Position numbers and translations under genes: made by a program. The notes under the pieces are model-generated. The model had not been told where the DNA came from. It saw only the letters and a program-made list of their open reading frames with translations, and searched no databases. From Acidithiobacillus sp. (GTDB lineage Bacteria; Pseudomonadota; Gammaproteobacteria; Acidithiobacillales; Acidithiobacillaceae), in NCBI GenBank assembly GCA_028697715.1, contig JAQVDS010000012.1, positions 1 to 64,000 of the forward strand: a stretch of 64,000 nt of DNA, written 5' to 3'. Positions 34,883 through 44,633 of the stretch are shown piece after piece (within the stretch, counting starts at the first letter, position 1; every line of letters starts with the position of its first letter).

Positions 34883-36007
34883 ATGATTTTGATTCTTCGA
34901 GAGGATCTGCAGGAGAGTGCACCAGAATATCAGGCCCTGCTGCGCTATCTGGATGGGTTGGACGGTATCGAATACCGCGTGCATCGGGTGCAGGGTGCCG
35001 AACAGCTGCTCAGTGAAGTCTATCTGATTGGCAACACCAAAGCCTTGGATTTGGAGCAGATGGAATCCCTGCCCGGCGTGACTAAGGCCATTCGCGTGTC
35101 GCGTGAATACCGGGTGCTGGGGCGGCATCAGGATGACGCCCGTGCCAACGGCTTTACCTACAACGGGGTGGAATTCAGTCAGGATACCCTGCACGTTTTT
35201 GCCGGCCTCTGTGCCGTCGATACCCGCGAGCACGTCGAGCAGATGCTGCGTGCCCTGCAGGAAAATGGTCAGGTCTGCACGCGCATGGGTGCCTACAAGC
35301 CGCGCACCAGTCCCTACGCGTTTCAAGGGCATGGCAAGGCCTGTTTGCCTTATGTTTTTGAGCTGGCAGGCAAATATGGCATCAAGGTGATCGCCATGGA
35401 GATCCTGCACGAGCAGCACATGGATGAGATCCGCGAGGCGCTGCGGCAAACGGGCAATCCGACCGGCGTCATGCTGCAGATTGGCACCCGCAACACCCAA
35501 AATTTCGAGCTGCTGAAGGCGGTGGGCAGGCAGCAGGAATTTCCCGTCCTGCTCAAACGGGGCTTCGGAATTACCTTGGAAGAGTCCTTGAATGCAGCAG
35601 AGTACTTGGCCTCGGAAGGAAACAGCCAGGTAGTCTTTGGTTTGCGTGGCATGAAGACCAACCTGGGAGATCCGCACCGCAACTTTGTCGATTTTGCACA
35701 AGTACCGGTGGTCAAGCGTCTCACGCGGATGCCCGTCTGTATCGATCCCTCGCACTCGGTAGGCAGCCGCGATGCCGGCCCCGATGGCATACCGGAGGTG
35801 TTCCATGTCACCGCGCAGGGCGTGATTGCTGGTGCCAACATGGTGCTGGTCGACTTCCATCCCGATCCTGCCACGGCCCTGGTCGACGGGCCGCAGGCGT
35901 TGCTGCTGAAGGAACTTCCTTGGTTTTTGGAGGACGTCCGCCTGGCGCGGGAGGCCTACGAAGAACGTCGTTTGCTGGCCGGGGCGCAGCGGGATAGCAA
36001 TGGGTAA
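34883..36007 (+). CDS. aroF: 3-deoxy-7-phosphoheptulonate (DAHP) synthase, type I-beta
   Basis: 374 residues. First step of the shikimate pathway, from PEP and erythrose 4-phosphate. Residues 1-75 look like the small ferredoxin-like regulatory domain typical of the I-beta class, and the barrel has 'GAYKPRTSPYAFQGHG', 'LKRGFG', 'GLRGMKTN' and 'CIDPSHSVGSRD'. Feedback control through the N-terminal domain is expected from the class. ATG with AAAGGATAG upstream. Lies 24 bp after fumC and may belong to the same transcript. Confidence 0.93.
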   Translation: MILILREDLQESAPEYQALLRYLDGLDGIEYRVHRVQGAEQLLSEVYLIGNTKALDLEQMESLPGVTKAIRVSREYRVLGRHQDDARANGFTYNGVEFSQDTLHVFAGLCAVDTREHVEQMLRALQENGQVCTRMGAYKPRTSPYAFQGHGKACLPYVFELAGKYGIKVIAMEILHEQHMDEIREALRQTGNPTGVMLQIGTRNTQNFELLKAVGRQQEFPVLLKRGFGITLEESLNAAEYLASEGNSQVVFGLRGMKTNLGDPHRNFVDFAQVPVVKRLTRMPVCIDPSHSVGSRDAGPDGIPEVFHVTAQGVIAGANMVLVDFHPDPATALVDGPQALLLKELPWFLEDVRLAREAYEERRLLAGAQRDSNG

Positions 36008-36090
36008 AGAACGGGCAGATGGCGAAGTTCTGTGCAAGCGGGCGGAACGGTAACTTCGTTTGCTGTTCCGCTAGCGAAAGATTTAGACTG

Positions 36091-36120
36091 TTTACAAATT
36101 TGGACATGATATGCTATCGT
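36091..36120 (+). promoter_or_regulatory. Predicted promoter of the peroxiredoxin gene
   Basis: TTTACA (36091-36096), 18 bp, TATCGT (36115-36120), in a locally A+T-rich stretch 60 bp before the ATG. Moderate match, by eye. Confidence 0.38.
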
Positions 36121-36181
36121 TCATCTGTGCTGGAAATGCACGGAACGGTTTTTCCTAGGTACAATTTGAGGAGAGTGTTTT

Positions 36182-36838
36182 ATGTCCATTCGTATCAATG
36201 ATGTAGCTCCAGATTTTACGGTCGACTCCACTGCCGGTGAGTTGAATTTGCATAAGTGGATTGGCGATAGTTATGCCATCCTGTTTTCTCACCCGCGTGA
36301 CTTCACGCCGGTCTGCACTACCGAATTCGGTGCCGTCGCTCAGCTGGCGCCCGAATTTGCCAAGCGCAATACCAAGGTGATGGGGGTGTCGGTGGATACC
36401 GTCGAGGAGCACAAGAAATGGGTGCGCGACATCGCTGCGGTTGGCGGTACGCCGGTGGATTTCCCGATTATTGATGATACGTCCCTACACGTATCCAAGC
36501 TCTACGATATGCTCCCCGCCGAGGCGTATCTCCCCGAAAATCGTGACGCCAAGAATACCGCTACGGTGCGTACGGTGTTCATCATCGGCCCGGACAAGAA
36601 GGTGCGCCTGACCATGTCCTACCCCATGTCGGTGGGCCGGAACTTTGCGGAAATCCTCCGTGCCCTCGACGCTATCCAAGCCACTGACGGCGTTCCGCTG
36701 GCCACTCCGGCCAACTGGGTGCCCGGCCAGGACGTTATCGTCGCCCTGTCTTTGAATAACGAGCAGGCCAAGGAGAAGTTTGGCGAAATCGATATCAAGC
36801 TGCCCTATCTGCGTTTTGCCAAGGCGCCGAAGAAGTAA
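36182..36838 (+). CDS. 1-Cys peroxiredoxin (Prx6 type)
   Basis: 218 residues. Reduces peroxides. The peroxidatic Cys45 lies in 'FTPVCTTEFG', with the catalytic Arg in the later 'NTATVRTVF' segment. The long C-terminal domain ('VPGQDVIVALSLNNEQAKEK') and lack of a second conserved Cys fit the Prx6 class. ATG with GAGGAG upstream, own predicted promoter and a strong terminator, so monocistronic. Confidence 0.94.
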   Translation: MSIRINDVAPDFTVDSTAGELNLHKWIGDSYAILFSHPRDFTPVCTTEFGAVAQLAPEFAKRNTKVMGVSVDTVEEHKKWVRDIAAVGGTPVDFPIIDDTSLHVSKLYDMLPAEAYLPENRDAKNTATVRTVFIIGPDKKVRLTMSYPMSVGRNFAEILRALDAIQATDGVPLATPANWVPGQDVIVALSLNNEQAKEKFGEIDIKLPYLRFAKAPKK

Positions 36839-36859
36839 CGCGCGGCCAAGGCCTCTGAG

Positions 36860-36895
36860 CAGCTCCCCGGTCGTTCGGCCGGGGAGCTGTTTTTT
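36860..36895 (+). terminator. Rho-independent terminator of the peroxiredoxin gene
   Basis: CAGCTCCCCGG / CCGGGGAGCTG, an 11-bp perfect stem with an 8-nt loop and a T6 tail, 21 nt after the stop. metG ends 47 bp further on the other strand. Confidence 0.95.
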
Positions 36896-36941
36896 GTGGA
36901 TACTGTTTGTGCTGGAAGCCCGCGCCGTTGGCTCTATAGGG

Positions 36942-38957
36942 CTATTTAACCCGCATGCCCGGCTGGGCGCCGCTGTCAGGGCTGAGGAGGAAGGGGCCGC
37001 TGGCGTCGCCGCTGGCTGCCAGTACCATCCCCTCCGACAGGCCAAAGCGCATCTTGCGCGGGGTGAGGTTGGCGACCATGACGGTCAGGCGCCCGACCAG
37101 TGTGGCCGGATCGTAGGCGCTCTTGATGCCGGCAAAGACCGAACGGGTCTGCGCTTCGCCGATATCCAGGGTGAGATGCAGGAGCTTGTCTGCCCCCTCG
37201 ACGGCTTCCGCTGCGACGATGCGCGCAATCCGCAGATCGACCTTGCCGAAATCCTCGATGCCGATGGTTTCGCTCTTGGGCGCCTGCTCTGCTTTGCTGG
37301 TGGTAGGCGCTGGCGGGATAGGCTGGCTGGGTTCTTGAATCAAAGAGTCCACGTGGGTTTTTTCCATGCGTTGCAACAAGTGGGAATAGGGTTCGATGCT
37401 GTGTGCCAAGAGCGGATGCTGGACGCCGTCCCAAGACAGCTCGCAGCGGAGGAAGGCGGAGGAGCGCTGCGCCAGCCGGGGCAGCACCGGACTGAGCAGG
37501 GTGATCAATAGCCGGAAGCCATTGAGGATGACAGTGCAGACGCGCTGCAAGGTGTCGCGCTGGGTATCATCCTTGGCGAGCAGCCAGGGAGCGTGCTGAT
37601 CGACGTAGGCATTGAGCTGGTCAGCGATGGTCATGATCTCGCGCATGGCGCGGGCGTATTCGCGTGCCTCATAGCTGGCGGCAATCTCTTCTTGTTTGGC
37701 AGCCAATTGCGCATAAAAGGGCTGATCTTCTCCGAGACTGTCTGCCAGGTGGCCGGCAAAGTGCTTATGGATGAAGCCTGCGGCGCGGGAGGCGAGGTTG
37801 ACGACCTTCCCTACCAGATCGCCATTCCCCTTGAGTAGGAAATCTTCGAGATTCAGATCGATGTCTTCGACATGGCTGTTGAGCTTGCAGGCGAAGTAAT
37901 AGCGCAGGAACTCCGGATCGAGCTGCTCGAGGTACTGACGTGCGGTGATGGAAGTGCCGCGCGATTTGCTCATCTTGGCGCCATTGATGGTGAGGTGTCC
38001 GTGGGCGAAGACGCCGGTCGGCAGGCGGTGTCCGGAACCCTGCAACATGGCCGGCCAGAAGAGGGCGTGGAAGTAGATGATATCCTTGCCGATGAAGTGA
38101 TAGAGCTCGGCATCCGCGCCTTGGCCCCAGAATTCGTCGAAGTTGCGGCCATGCTTGTAGCACCAATGCTGCGTGGCGGCCATGTAACCGGGCAGGGCGT
38201 CGAGCCAGACGTAAAAAAACTTGCCCGGTGCATCGGGGATGGGGATGCCGAAGTAGGGCGCGTCGCGGCTGATGTCCCAGTCGCTCAGGCCGGCGGTAAA
38301 CCATTCGTCGAGCTTGTTGGCCATTTCCTCCTGCAGCGTACCGCTGTGAATCCACTGCTGTAGAAACTCCGTAAAGTCCCCCAACTCGAAGAAGTAATGT
38401 TCGGAACTGCGCCGTACCGGGGTGGCGCCAGAGACCGCCGAGCGCGCATCCAGTAGATCCGTGGGGCTGTAGGTGGCACCGCAGACTTCGCAATTATCGC
38501 CATACTGATCTGGCGCCTTGCAGCGCGGGCAGGTGCCGCGAATGAAACGGTCGGGTAGAAACATCTCGGCAACCGGATCATAGGCCTGCTCGATCTCCCG
38601 CACGATGATATGCTCGTTGGCGCGCAGGGCACGGTAAAGATCCTGGGAAATCTGAAAATTTTCCGGGGAGTGGGTGCTGTGATAGAGATCGAAGCCAATG
38701 CCGAAATCGGTAAAGTCGCGCAGGTGCTCAGCATGCATACGCTCGATCAGCGCTTCCGGGGTAATACCCTCAGACTGGGCACGCAGCATGATGGGCGTGC
38801 CATGGGCATCATCGGCACAGAAATAGAGGCATTCATGGCCGCGCAGGCGCTGGTAGCGCGCCCAGATGTCGGTTTGGGTGTATTCCACCAGATGGCCCAG
38901 ATGCAGAGGACCGTTGGCGTAGGGCAGGGCGCTGGTGACCAGGATCTTTCGTTTCAT
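36942..38957 (-). CDS. metG: Methionyl-tRNA synthetase
   Basis: 671 residues, full-length bacterial type with C-terminal tRNA-binding domain. HIGH-like '[12 protein letters not shown]', four-Cys zinc knuckle ('[18 protein letters not shown]'), '[10 protein letters not shown]', and an EMAP-type OB fold in the last 110 residues ('[12 protein letters not shown]', '[20 protein letters not shown]'). ATG start, no close upstream gene on this strand. Convergent with the peroxiredoxin gene. Confidence 0.97.
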   Translation of the reverse strand: MKRKILVTSALPYANGPLHLGHLVEYTQTDIWARYQRLRGHECLYFCADDAHGTPIMLRAQSEGITPEALIERMHAEHLRDFTDFGIGFDLYHSTHSPENFQISQDLYRALRANEHIIVREIEQAYDPVAEMFLPDRFIRGTCPRCKAPDQYGDNCEVCGATYSPTDLLDARSAVSGATPVRRSSEHYFFELGDFTEFLQQWIHSGTLQEEMANKLDEWFTAGLSDWDISRDAPYFGIPIPDAPGKFFYVWLDALPGYMAATQHWCYKHGRNFDEFWGQGADAELYHFIGKDIIYFHALFWPAMLQGSGHRLPTGVFAHGHLTINGAKMSKSRGTSITARQYLEQLDPEFLRYYFACKLNSHVEDIDLNLEDFLLKGNGDLVGKVVNLASRAAGFIHKHFAGHLADSLGEDQPFYAQLAAKQEEIAASYEAREYARAMREIMTIADQLNAYVDQHAPWLLAKDDTQRDTLQRVCTVILNGFRLLITLLSPVLPRLAQRSSAFLRCELSWDGVQHPLLAHSIEPYSHLLQRMEKTHVDSLIQEPSQPIPPAPTTSKAEQAPKSETIGIEDFGKVDLRIARIVAAEAVEGADKLLHLTLDIGEAQTRSVFAGIKSAYDPATLVGRLTVMVANLTPRKMRFGLSEGMVLAASGDASGPFLLSPDSGAQPGMRVK

Positions 38958-39007
38958 GGGAAGCTAAATTACCTGCCTTTCCTTGCCTCGGCAATGCCAC
39001 GGCAGAT

Positions 39008-39787
39008 TCAGTGTTGTTCTGCGAGGAAGCGGATCCCTTCCAGTACTTGGTACAGATCGCGCGCGTCGTAGTCGGCGCGGACGTCGCGGTAGTCCTTGCG
39101 GCCCTGATCGGACCAGACCAGGATAGTTTTCAGCCCTGCCTCGCGTGCGCCAAAAACGTCCCGGTACATGTCATTGCCGACATAGACGGCCTCGGCAGGA
39201 TGTACCTGCAGGGCATGGCAGGTTTCTTTGAACAGGCGTGGATCAGGCTTACGGTAGCCATAGGCGGAAGAGATGGTCTTTACTGGGAAATATTTACGGA
39301 TTTTGGTGATGCGCATTTCCGGTTTGGCAAATTCCACCTGGGCGTCGGAGACAATACCCAATTGAAATTCACCAACAATGGCTTGTAACAGCTCCTTCGC
39401 TCCGGGATAGCGTTCGATCATGCGCCGCGACAGAGCCCGATGTAGCCGTACCAGTTCCTTGGCGAGACGTTCGCGGCGTTTTTCGATTTCCTTTACCCGA
39501 TGGTCCCCTTCGCTGGCCACGGATTCTGGGCGAAAATGCTTGGAGCCAGAACGCAGAATTTCCCGCCAGACGGCGCGCGCATCCATCTCGGGATAGGTCT
39601 CGGCGGAATTGCGTTTCTGTTGCTTGGCGAGATCGAAATAGCGTTCGCGTAGGCTGTCGGGGCGGGTATGTATGCGGTGGTAGCTCAGATAGCGGGACAG
39701 TGCCCAGTAGATTTCTCCCTGGGTTTCATCAGTTTCGATATGAATGAGGGTGCCATACAGATCGAAAAGAACGGCGCGTATACTCAT
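39008..39787 (-). CDS. HAD-superfamily hydrolase
   Basis: 259 residues. HAD motif I 'LFDLYGTLI' with the nucleophilic Asp, motif II Ser in 'LGIVSDAQ', Lys in 'YGYRKPDPRLF' and the acidic motif IV 'YVGNDMYRDVFGA'. A helical cap lies between motifs I and II, so a small phosphorylated metabolite is the likely substrate; which one is unknown. Starts 3 nt after the kinase-like gene, so the pair is one operon. Confidence 0.85.
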   Translation of the reverse strand: MSIRAVLFDLYGTLIHIETDETQGEIYWALSRYLSYHRIHTRPDSLRERYFDLAKQQKRNSAETYPEMDARAVWREILRSGSKHFRPESVASEGDHRVKEIEKRRERLAKELVRLHRALSRRMIERYPGAKELLQAIVGEFQLGIVSDAQVEFAKPEMRITKIRKYFPVKTISSAYGYRKPDPRLFKETCHALQVHPAEAVYVGNDMYRDVFGAREAGLKTILVWSDQGRKDYRDVRADYDARDLYQVLEGIRFLAEQH

Positions 39788-39790
39788 GAT

Positions 39791-40783
39791 TTATCTCCCC
39801 AGGCAAGCAATAGCCTCATGGACGATGGTGTGGGCGTAGTGATCGCCGAGATAGCTGTTGCGCGCAATGCGCAACAAGGTAAGACTCATATAAAAAGGCA
39901 GCCGTTGGCTAATGGCACGAAAGGCTGCGGGCTGATCCGGGAAATGACGGCTGTATTCCCAGAGAAAATGACCGATGTAATTTTCCGCTACGCCGCCATC
40001 GTTATGCTGTCGCAGTGCCCAGTGTTTCAGTTCGCCAGCAATCATACCCAGATCATAGGCGCGATCCCCGAAGTGGGAGCGCTCGAAATCGATGGCCGTT
40101 AGCTGGTGATGACCCGTCACCAGGAAGTTCGCCGGGGTAGCATCACCATGCAGGCGCACGCAGTGGTCCGCATACATGGCCGGATCGTCCGCCCACAGTT
40201 GACGCAGGGAATAGAGTCGATCGATATCCGACTGTTTGGCGCGGCCGCGGCGCCAGAGGCGGCCGACGATCTTGTCGAAGTAGGGAAACACGTCGCGAAA
40301 GCGTACCGCATCGCCGCGTACGTTATGGTTGTGCAGCCGCGCGAGGAAATACGCGAGATCGGAGAGGCTATGGTACATCTCCTGGTCGTCGTGGCCGGGA
40401 CGAGTGCGCGCCCAGATGCGATGCAGGGGTTCGCCCAGCACGTAACACTCAAAGAGGACATCGGCAAAAGCGGGATTGACGCCGAGCGGCTGGACCACGC
40501 GATGTTGACCGTGACCAAGGCCATTACCATGCAACAGGGATAAGACCTGGAATTCGTGCTGTGCCGCGGCGGCATTGTCATGACCTTGATGACGCTCAAA
40601 AAATTTCCCGAGCACGCGCCGCCGATAGCGCCGATCTTCGTATAGATATACCGCGTTGGAGCCGTTGAGGGCAAAGACGCGAAAGCCCTTGCTTGGCTCG
40701 ATGCCGAGCGAGGCCACGAAAATCTGGTGATATAGATAATCGTAGAGTGGATCGTTCCGCTGCAGGTGTCCCAAATAGTGCAC
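39791..40783 (-). CDS. APH/choline-kinase-fold phosphotransferase
   Basis: 330 residues from a GTG at 40783 with a strong GGGGAGG site; ATGs at 40807 and 40825 are possible but lack one. Kinase-like lobes with the Brenner motif 'RLHGDATPANFLV' and the metal-binding Asp in 'AIDFERSHFGDRAYDLG'. Members phosphorylate small molecules (aminoglycosides, choline, sugars) and many are uncharacterised. Followed 3 nt later by a HAD phosphatase-like gene: a kinase/phosphatase pair on an unknown metabolite is a fair inference. Divergent from pepP. Confidence 0.78.
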   Translation of the reverse strand: MHYLGHLQRNDPLYDYLYHQIFVASLGIEPSKGFRVFALNGSNAVYLYEDRRYRRRVLGKFFERHQGHDNAAAAQHEFQVLSLLHGNGLGHGQHRVVQPLGVNPAFADVLFECYVLGEPLHRIWARTRPGHDDQEMYHSLSDLAYFLARLHNHNVRGDAVRFRDVFPYFDKIVGRLWRRGRAKQSDIDRLYSLRQLWADDPAMYADHCVRLHGDATPANFLVTGHHQLTAIDFERSHFGDRAYDLGMIAGELKHWALRQHNDGGVAENYIGHFLWEYSRHFPDQPAAFRAISQRLPFYMSLTLLRIARNSYLGDHYAHTIVHEAIACLGR

Positions 40784-40898
40784 GGCCCGCCTCCCCGTTA
40801 CGATCATCGGCTTCGAGCTTAGCATGCTCGGGAGCGGGAAGCCCGCCTCGGCAATTTTGTGGCATACTCTTGGTTTCCGCAACTCCAGGCAGGTACTT

Positions 40899-42236
40899 AT
40901 GTTTGCTCTTGATCTTCCGCGCCCCGATACCCTCGCCCGCCGGGCACGCTTGCTCGCACAGATCGGTGAGAGGGGTGTCCTGGTTCTTCCCACGGCGCGG
41001 GAGCAGTTGCGCAATGGGGACGTCGCTTATCCTTTTCGTCCGGATTCGGATTTTTATTATTTGACCGGTTTTGCCGAGCCGGAGGCAGTGCTGGTGCTGA
41101 TACCGGGCCATGCGGATGGCGAGCAGATCCTTTTCTGTCGCAGCCGAGACCCCGAGCGGGAAACCTGGGATGGACGCCGCGCCGGCATCGAGGGCGCAAA
41201 GGAGCTTTGTCAGGTCGATCAGTGCCATCCCATTCAAGAGTTGGACGAAATCCTGCCCAAGCTGCTGGAGAATCGTGATGTGCTGCTCTATCCCATGGGA
41301 CGGGAGAGCGACTTTGACGCCCGGGTGCTGCGTTGGCGGAATCAGGCGCGCTCACGCAGTCGGCAGGGGATCGGCTATCCCCTGGAACTGGTCGATGCGG
41401 CTCACTTTCTTGAGGAGATGCGCCTGCATAAGGATGCCGTTGAGCGCGAGCTGATGCGGGCAGCGGCGGGGGTGAGTGCGGCGGGGCACCGGCATGGCAT
41501 GCGACAGACGCGGCCGGGGATGATGGAGTATCAGTTGCAGGCCGAGATCGAATATGTGTTTCAACGTCAGGGAGCCGCGCGCCTGGCTTACTCCAGCATT
41601 GTTGGTGGTGGAGCCAATGGCTGCATTCTGCATTATGTAGAAAATCGCGATGAACTGCGCGATGGGGATCTGGTACTGGTCGATGCGGGCGCGGAAATTG
41701 CGGGCTACGCCGGCGATATCACGCGCACCTGGCCGGTGAATGGGCGTTTTTCCGGTCCGCAACGGGACATTTACACCCTGGTGCTGGCGAGTCAGAAGGC
41801 CGCCATTGCTGCGGTGCAGATTGGTCGGCCGGTCAACGATTACCATGATGCCGCGCTCGAGGTATTGGCGGATGGTCTGCACGACTTGAAAATTTTGCGG
41901 GAGAGTCGCGAGGAAATCCTCGAAAAACAGCTATACCGACCGTTTTACATGCACCGCACCGGCCATTGGCTGGGTATGGACGTGCACGATGTGGGGGCGT
42001 ACCGTCAGGGTGCGGAGCAGAGCTGGCGCCCACTCGCTGCGGGGATGGTCTTGACGGTCGAGCCAGGACTGTATTTTGCCCCTGGTCAGGAGGGGGTGCC
42101 CGTGGCCTATCAAGGTATCGGTATCCGCATCGAGGACGATCTCTTCCTGGATGCGGAAGGCCCGGAGATATTGAGCGCCGGCGTGCCCAAGGAGATCGAC
42201 GAGATCGAGGACCTGATGGCCGGGGGGCTCGGCTAA
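40899..42236 (+). CDS. pepP: Xaa-Pro aminopeptidase P
   Basis: 445 residues from the ATG at 40899 after AGGCAGG. Removes N-terminal residues before proline. The creatinase N-domain ('YPFRPDSDFYYLTGF') is followed by the metallopeptidase pita-bread fold with metal ligands in 'VDAGAEIAGYAGDITRTW', 'HRTGHWLGMDVHDVG', 'LTVEPGLYF' and 'GIGIRIEDD'. Often near ubiH/visC in gammaproteobacteria; here flanked by a kinase-like gene and a 3D-domain gene. Confidence 0.95.
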   Translation: MFALDLPRPDTLARRARLLAQIGERGVLVLPTAREQLRNGDVAYPFRPDSDFYYLTGFAEPEAVLVLIPGHADGEQILFCRSRDPERETWDGRRAGIEGAKELCQVDQCHPIQELDEILPKLLENRDVLLYPMGRESDFDARVLRWRNQARSRSRQGIGYPLELVDAAHFLEEMRLHKDAVERELMRAAAGVSAAGHRHGMRQTRPGMMEYQLQAEIEYVFQRQGAARLAYSSIVGGGANGCILHYVENRDELRDGDLVLVDAGAEIAGYAGDITRTWPVNGRFSGPQRDIYTLVLASQKAAIAAVQIGRPVNDYHDAALEVLADGLHDLKILRESREEILEKQLYRPFYMHRTGHWLGMDVHDVGAYRQGAEQSWRPLAAGMVLTVEPGLYFAPGQEGVPVAYQGIGIRIEDDLFLDAEGPEILSAGVPKEIDEIEDLMAGGLG

Positions 42237-42253
42237 ACCCAGCCCACACCGGA

Positions 42254-42808
42254 TCACGAATCGACTGTCTGGGGTTGCTGCTTGGGCAGAATGCGCAGCT
42301 CGGCGCGCTGGACACCAAAATTCAGAGCTTGTTGCACAGTGCTCATGAGAATGTCGGCAGCCATGTGGTAGCGCGGATTCATCACATCCCATACCACACC
42401 GCGAACGACCTGCCCGGAACCGAGCAGGATCTCGACGTGCTCGCCGCAGCGGTTACTGCCATTGCTGCGGAAGAACAGGTCCGGCGAAAGCGCTACCTGA
42501 TTGGGGCGGGTCGGACCACAGGCCGACATGGCCGGGTCACTGTTGGTTTGCCAGGATACGGCGTTGTAAGCCGATACCCGATGCAGGTAGATCAGCTTGT
42601 GGCCGAGCATCATGGTACCATTGAGGGCAATCTTGGCGGCGTCTTGCGCCTGTAACTGTGCCTGCGTGGCTGTCAACTCTGCGCTTTGCTTGTCCATGGC
42701 CTGATGCAGCAAAGAAACCGGCAAACCTGGCTGAGCCAAGGAAAGCGCATTCGGGATCACCGCTGCCAACAGGGCTACGGCAATGCCTGCACTAACTTTT
42801 TCCAACAA
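42254..42808 (-). CDS. Secreted 3D-domain (double-psi beta-barrel) protein
   Basis: 184 residues. A Sec-type signal ('AGIAVALLAAVIPNALSLA'), a short helical linker, then 'VSAYNAVSWQTNSDPAMSACG' pattern (residues 79-99), 'VALSPDLFF' and 'GVVWDVMNPRYHMAADI'. These follow the 3D-domain order seen in YuiC/YorM-like wall-active proteins (MltA/RlpA superfamily fold), in which three Asp serve catalysis. The TTG at 42808 is the only start near the GGAG site. A predicted promoter lies upstream. Family call by pattern only. Confidence 0.6.
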   Translation of the reverse strand: MLEKVSAGIAVALLAAVIPNALSLAQPGLPVSLLHQAMDKQSAELTATQAQLQAQDAAKIALNGTMMLGHKLIYLHRVSAYNAVSWQTNSDPAMSACGPTRPNQVALSPDLFFRSNGSNRCGEHVEILLGSGQVVRGVVWDVMNPRYHMAADILMSTVQQALNFGVQRAELRILPKQQPQTVDS

Positions 42809-42897
42809 AACGTTCGTCTCCTTTTACCTCGAGGCCCTTTGCATGGCTTGGGTACCTGTTGGCACCTTCTCTCAAGATAATTGTTTTCGGGGCGGAG

Positions 42898-42926
42898 ACT
42901 ATCGCAAAATTGTCAATAAAAATCAA
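42898..42926 (-). promoter_or_regulatory. Predicted promoter of the 3D-domain gene
   Basis: On the minus strand TTGATT (42926-42921), 17 bp, GATAGT (42903-42898) in a very A+T-rich patch just after coaX. It gives a leader of about 80 nt. Confidence 0.35.
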
Positions 42927-42957
42927 TGAAATATAAAATATTAGAAAAAACAGTTAG

Positions 42958-43713
42958 TTATCGTATCTTCTTGCTGTTATTGCGATTTTCTTGCACGAGA
43001 CGGACAAATCCTTGCAACAACAGCAGGGGATCGTGCTGTGACTGCGAAAGTCGTGGCTGCAGGAAAGCCGCGTCGCCACCGGTCAGAAAGATCCTGCCGT
43101 CCGGCCATTCCTGCTGAAAGCCGGCGATGGCTTGGCGAATGGCCGCGAGCGTGCCATGCCAGACCCCTGACTGCATGCCGCCAATAGTATCGTTTGCTAG
43201 GAGTTCCGGGCTTGCCAGCGGACTGGTCGGTGGCAGCAGGGCGGTGCTCTGCTGTAGGCAATCCAGTTGACTTTGCAGACCGGGGAGGATCTGCCCACCG
43301 AGAAAGCGACCGTGCGCCAAGATATCCATGGTGATGGCGGTACCGGCATCGATGACCAATGCTGCACCATTCGCCACCTGCTGCCAGGCGCCGATGAGGC
43401 AACAGCGGCGATCAAAGCCGAGAGACTCGGGCGGCTGGTAGGCGTTGGGCAGGAGCTGGTGAAAGATTTCCGGGTTCCAGACCGGCAGATGACAATCCTG
43501 GAGTTCCCTCTGCCACGACTCCTGCACGGCAGGCACGACGCCGCCCAAGAAAATTTCTTCTGTCGCCCACCAGTCTGCCCATGACGGGGGCAGTTCGGCG
43601 AGAATCTGTGCAGGACTGTGCGTGCTGGCAAAGCGCCCTGTGGTAAAGCTCCTGCCGCCATCATCGGTATGGGCGAGGAGGGTGCGAGTGTTGCCGATAC
43701 TGATGAGGATCAT
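42958..43713 (-). CDS. coaX: Type III pantothenate kinase
   Basis: 251 residues from the ATG overlapping the birA stop (ATGA); the longer frame lies in birA. First step of CoA synthesis. 'ISIGNTRT' is the phosphate-binding loop, with Ile-Ser before Gly where most CoaX have Asp-x-Gly, and 'VIDAGTAITMDIL' is the second ASKHA motif. 'ERL..GFDR'-like 'SLGFDRRC' and 'LTGGDAAFL' complete the set. The change in the first Asp-bearing strand deserves an alignment check. Last gene of the leuS-lptE-holA-proA-birA run. Confidence 0.88.
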   Translation of the reverse strand: MILISIGNTRTLLAHTDDGGRSFTTGRFASTHSPAQILAELPPSWADWWATEEIFLGGVVPAVQESWQRELQDCHLPVWNPEIFHQLLPNAYQPPESLGFDRRCCLIGAWQQVANGAALVIDAGTAITMDILAHGRFLGGQILPGLQSQLDCLQQSTALLPPTSPLASPELLANDTIGGMQSGVWHGTLAAIRQAIAGFQQEWPDGRIFLTGGDAAFLQPRLSQSQHDPLLLLQGFVRLVQENRNNSKKIR

Positions 43714-44633
43714 GGATGGAGCCGGATTTCGCCAGCATGGACAATGCGTTGCTGGATGCCATCGTCGATACACAGACGACCGTCGTCCTGGATGTCGAGC
43801 ACCTGGCAGGTTTTTCGCTCGCCGCCCAGAGCAAACTCTACCTGCTTGCCGCGCAGGCGGTCCGCCTCCCGCCAGCGCTGGCGAAAGGCCGCGAAACCGC
43901 TGCGTTCCAGTTGCGCGAAATCGACGCGCCACTGCTGGATGATTGCCAACAGCAATTCCAGTCGGGTCATTCTGCAGCCAGCCTCGCACAGACTGATTGC
44001 CATAGGGAGCAAGTCAGGATCAGCGAGGACGTTGAGGCCGAGCCCGAGCACCCAGCGCTGGCCTTCCGCGCCGTGGCGCCCTTCAAGGAGCAGACCGGCG
44101 ACCTTGCGCTGTCCAATCCACAGATCGTTGGGCCATTTGAGCCATAGTGCGGGTATCTGCTCCCGCAAAACCTGATAGACTCCGAGGCCGGCAACCACAG
44201 GCAATACCTGCGCATAGGCGGCAGAAATTTCCACAACCAGGCTGCAATAGAGATGTTTGCCGAAGCTGGAATGCCAGTGGCGCCCGCGCTGGCCATGACC
44301 GGACCACTGCGCTTCGGCGAGTCCGAGGCGCAGATGGCTTTCTGCCAGCAGGCGGGTATTGCTGGAATCGCAAAGAGGCCAGATGCCAATTTCCTCTTCC
44401 CCCAGCTGCAGGGCACTGGCCAAGGTCGGGAGATCCCAGGCCCGCTCCGGATGCTCTAGTTGCCAGGAGCCATTGCCGGCGATAAGGGGAATGCCCCAGC
44501 GTCGCGCTTCCTGCTCGCGCTGCCCGTCGCTAGGCTGACGGGCGACGCGGTGTCCCATGTAGCTCTGTCGCAGGAGCGCGAGGAATTCTCCGCTCGGGGC
44601 TTCAGGAGCGGATATGACCGTCCCCCAGGACAA
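43710..44633 (-). CDS. birA: Biotin-[acetyl-CoA carboxylase] ligase
   Basis: 307 residues if it starts at the TTG at 44633, inside proA; an ATG at 44558 would shorten it by 25. The ligase core has 'GQRGRHWHS' (biotinyl-AMP loop), '[20 protein letters not shown]' and 'LGLGLNV'. The N-terminal 60 residues are poorly matched to the BirA winged helix, so repressor function is uncertain. Overlaps proA at its start and coaX at its end; birA-coaX is a common cofactor pair. Confidence 0.85.
   Translation of the reverse strand: MSWGTVISAPEAPSGEFLALLRQSYMGHRVARQPSDGQREQEARRWGIPLIAGNGSWQLEHPERAWDLPTLASALQLGEEEIGIWPLCDSSNTRLLAESHLRLGLAEAQWSGHGQRGRHWHSSFGKHLYCSLVVEISAAYAQVLPVVAGLGVYQVLREQIPALWLKWPNDLWIGQRKVAGLLLEGRHGAEGQRWVLGLGLNVLADPDLLPMAISLCEAGCRMTRLELLLAIIQQWRVDFAQLERSGFAAFRQRWREADRLRGKQVEFALGGERKTCQVLDIQDDGRLCIDDGIQQRIVHAGEIRLHP

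Noticed and set aside
34820-36037. 405-codon minus-strand frame opposite the DAHP synthase gene
   Set aside because: The plus-strand gene has full family motifs; the antisense frame matches nothing.
36042-36071. Inverted repeat GCGGAAC/GTTCCGC after the DAHP synthase gene as a terminator
   Set aside because: Loop of 16 nt, only 7 bp, and no T-run follows.
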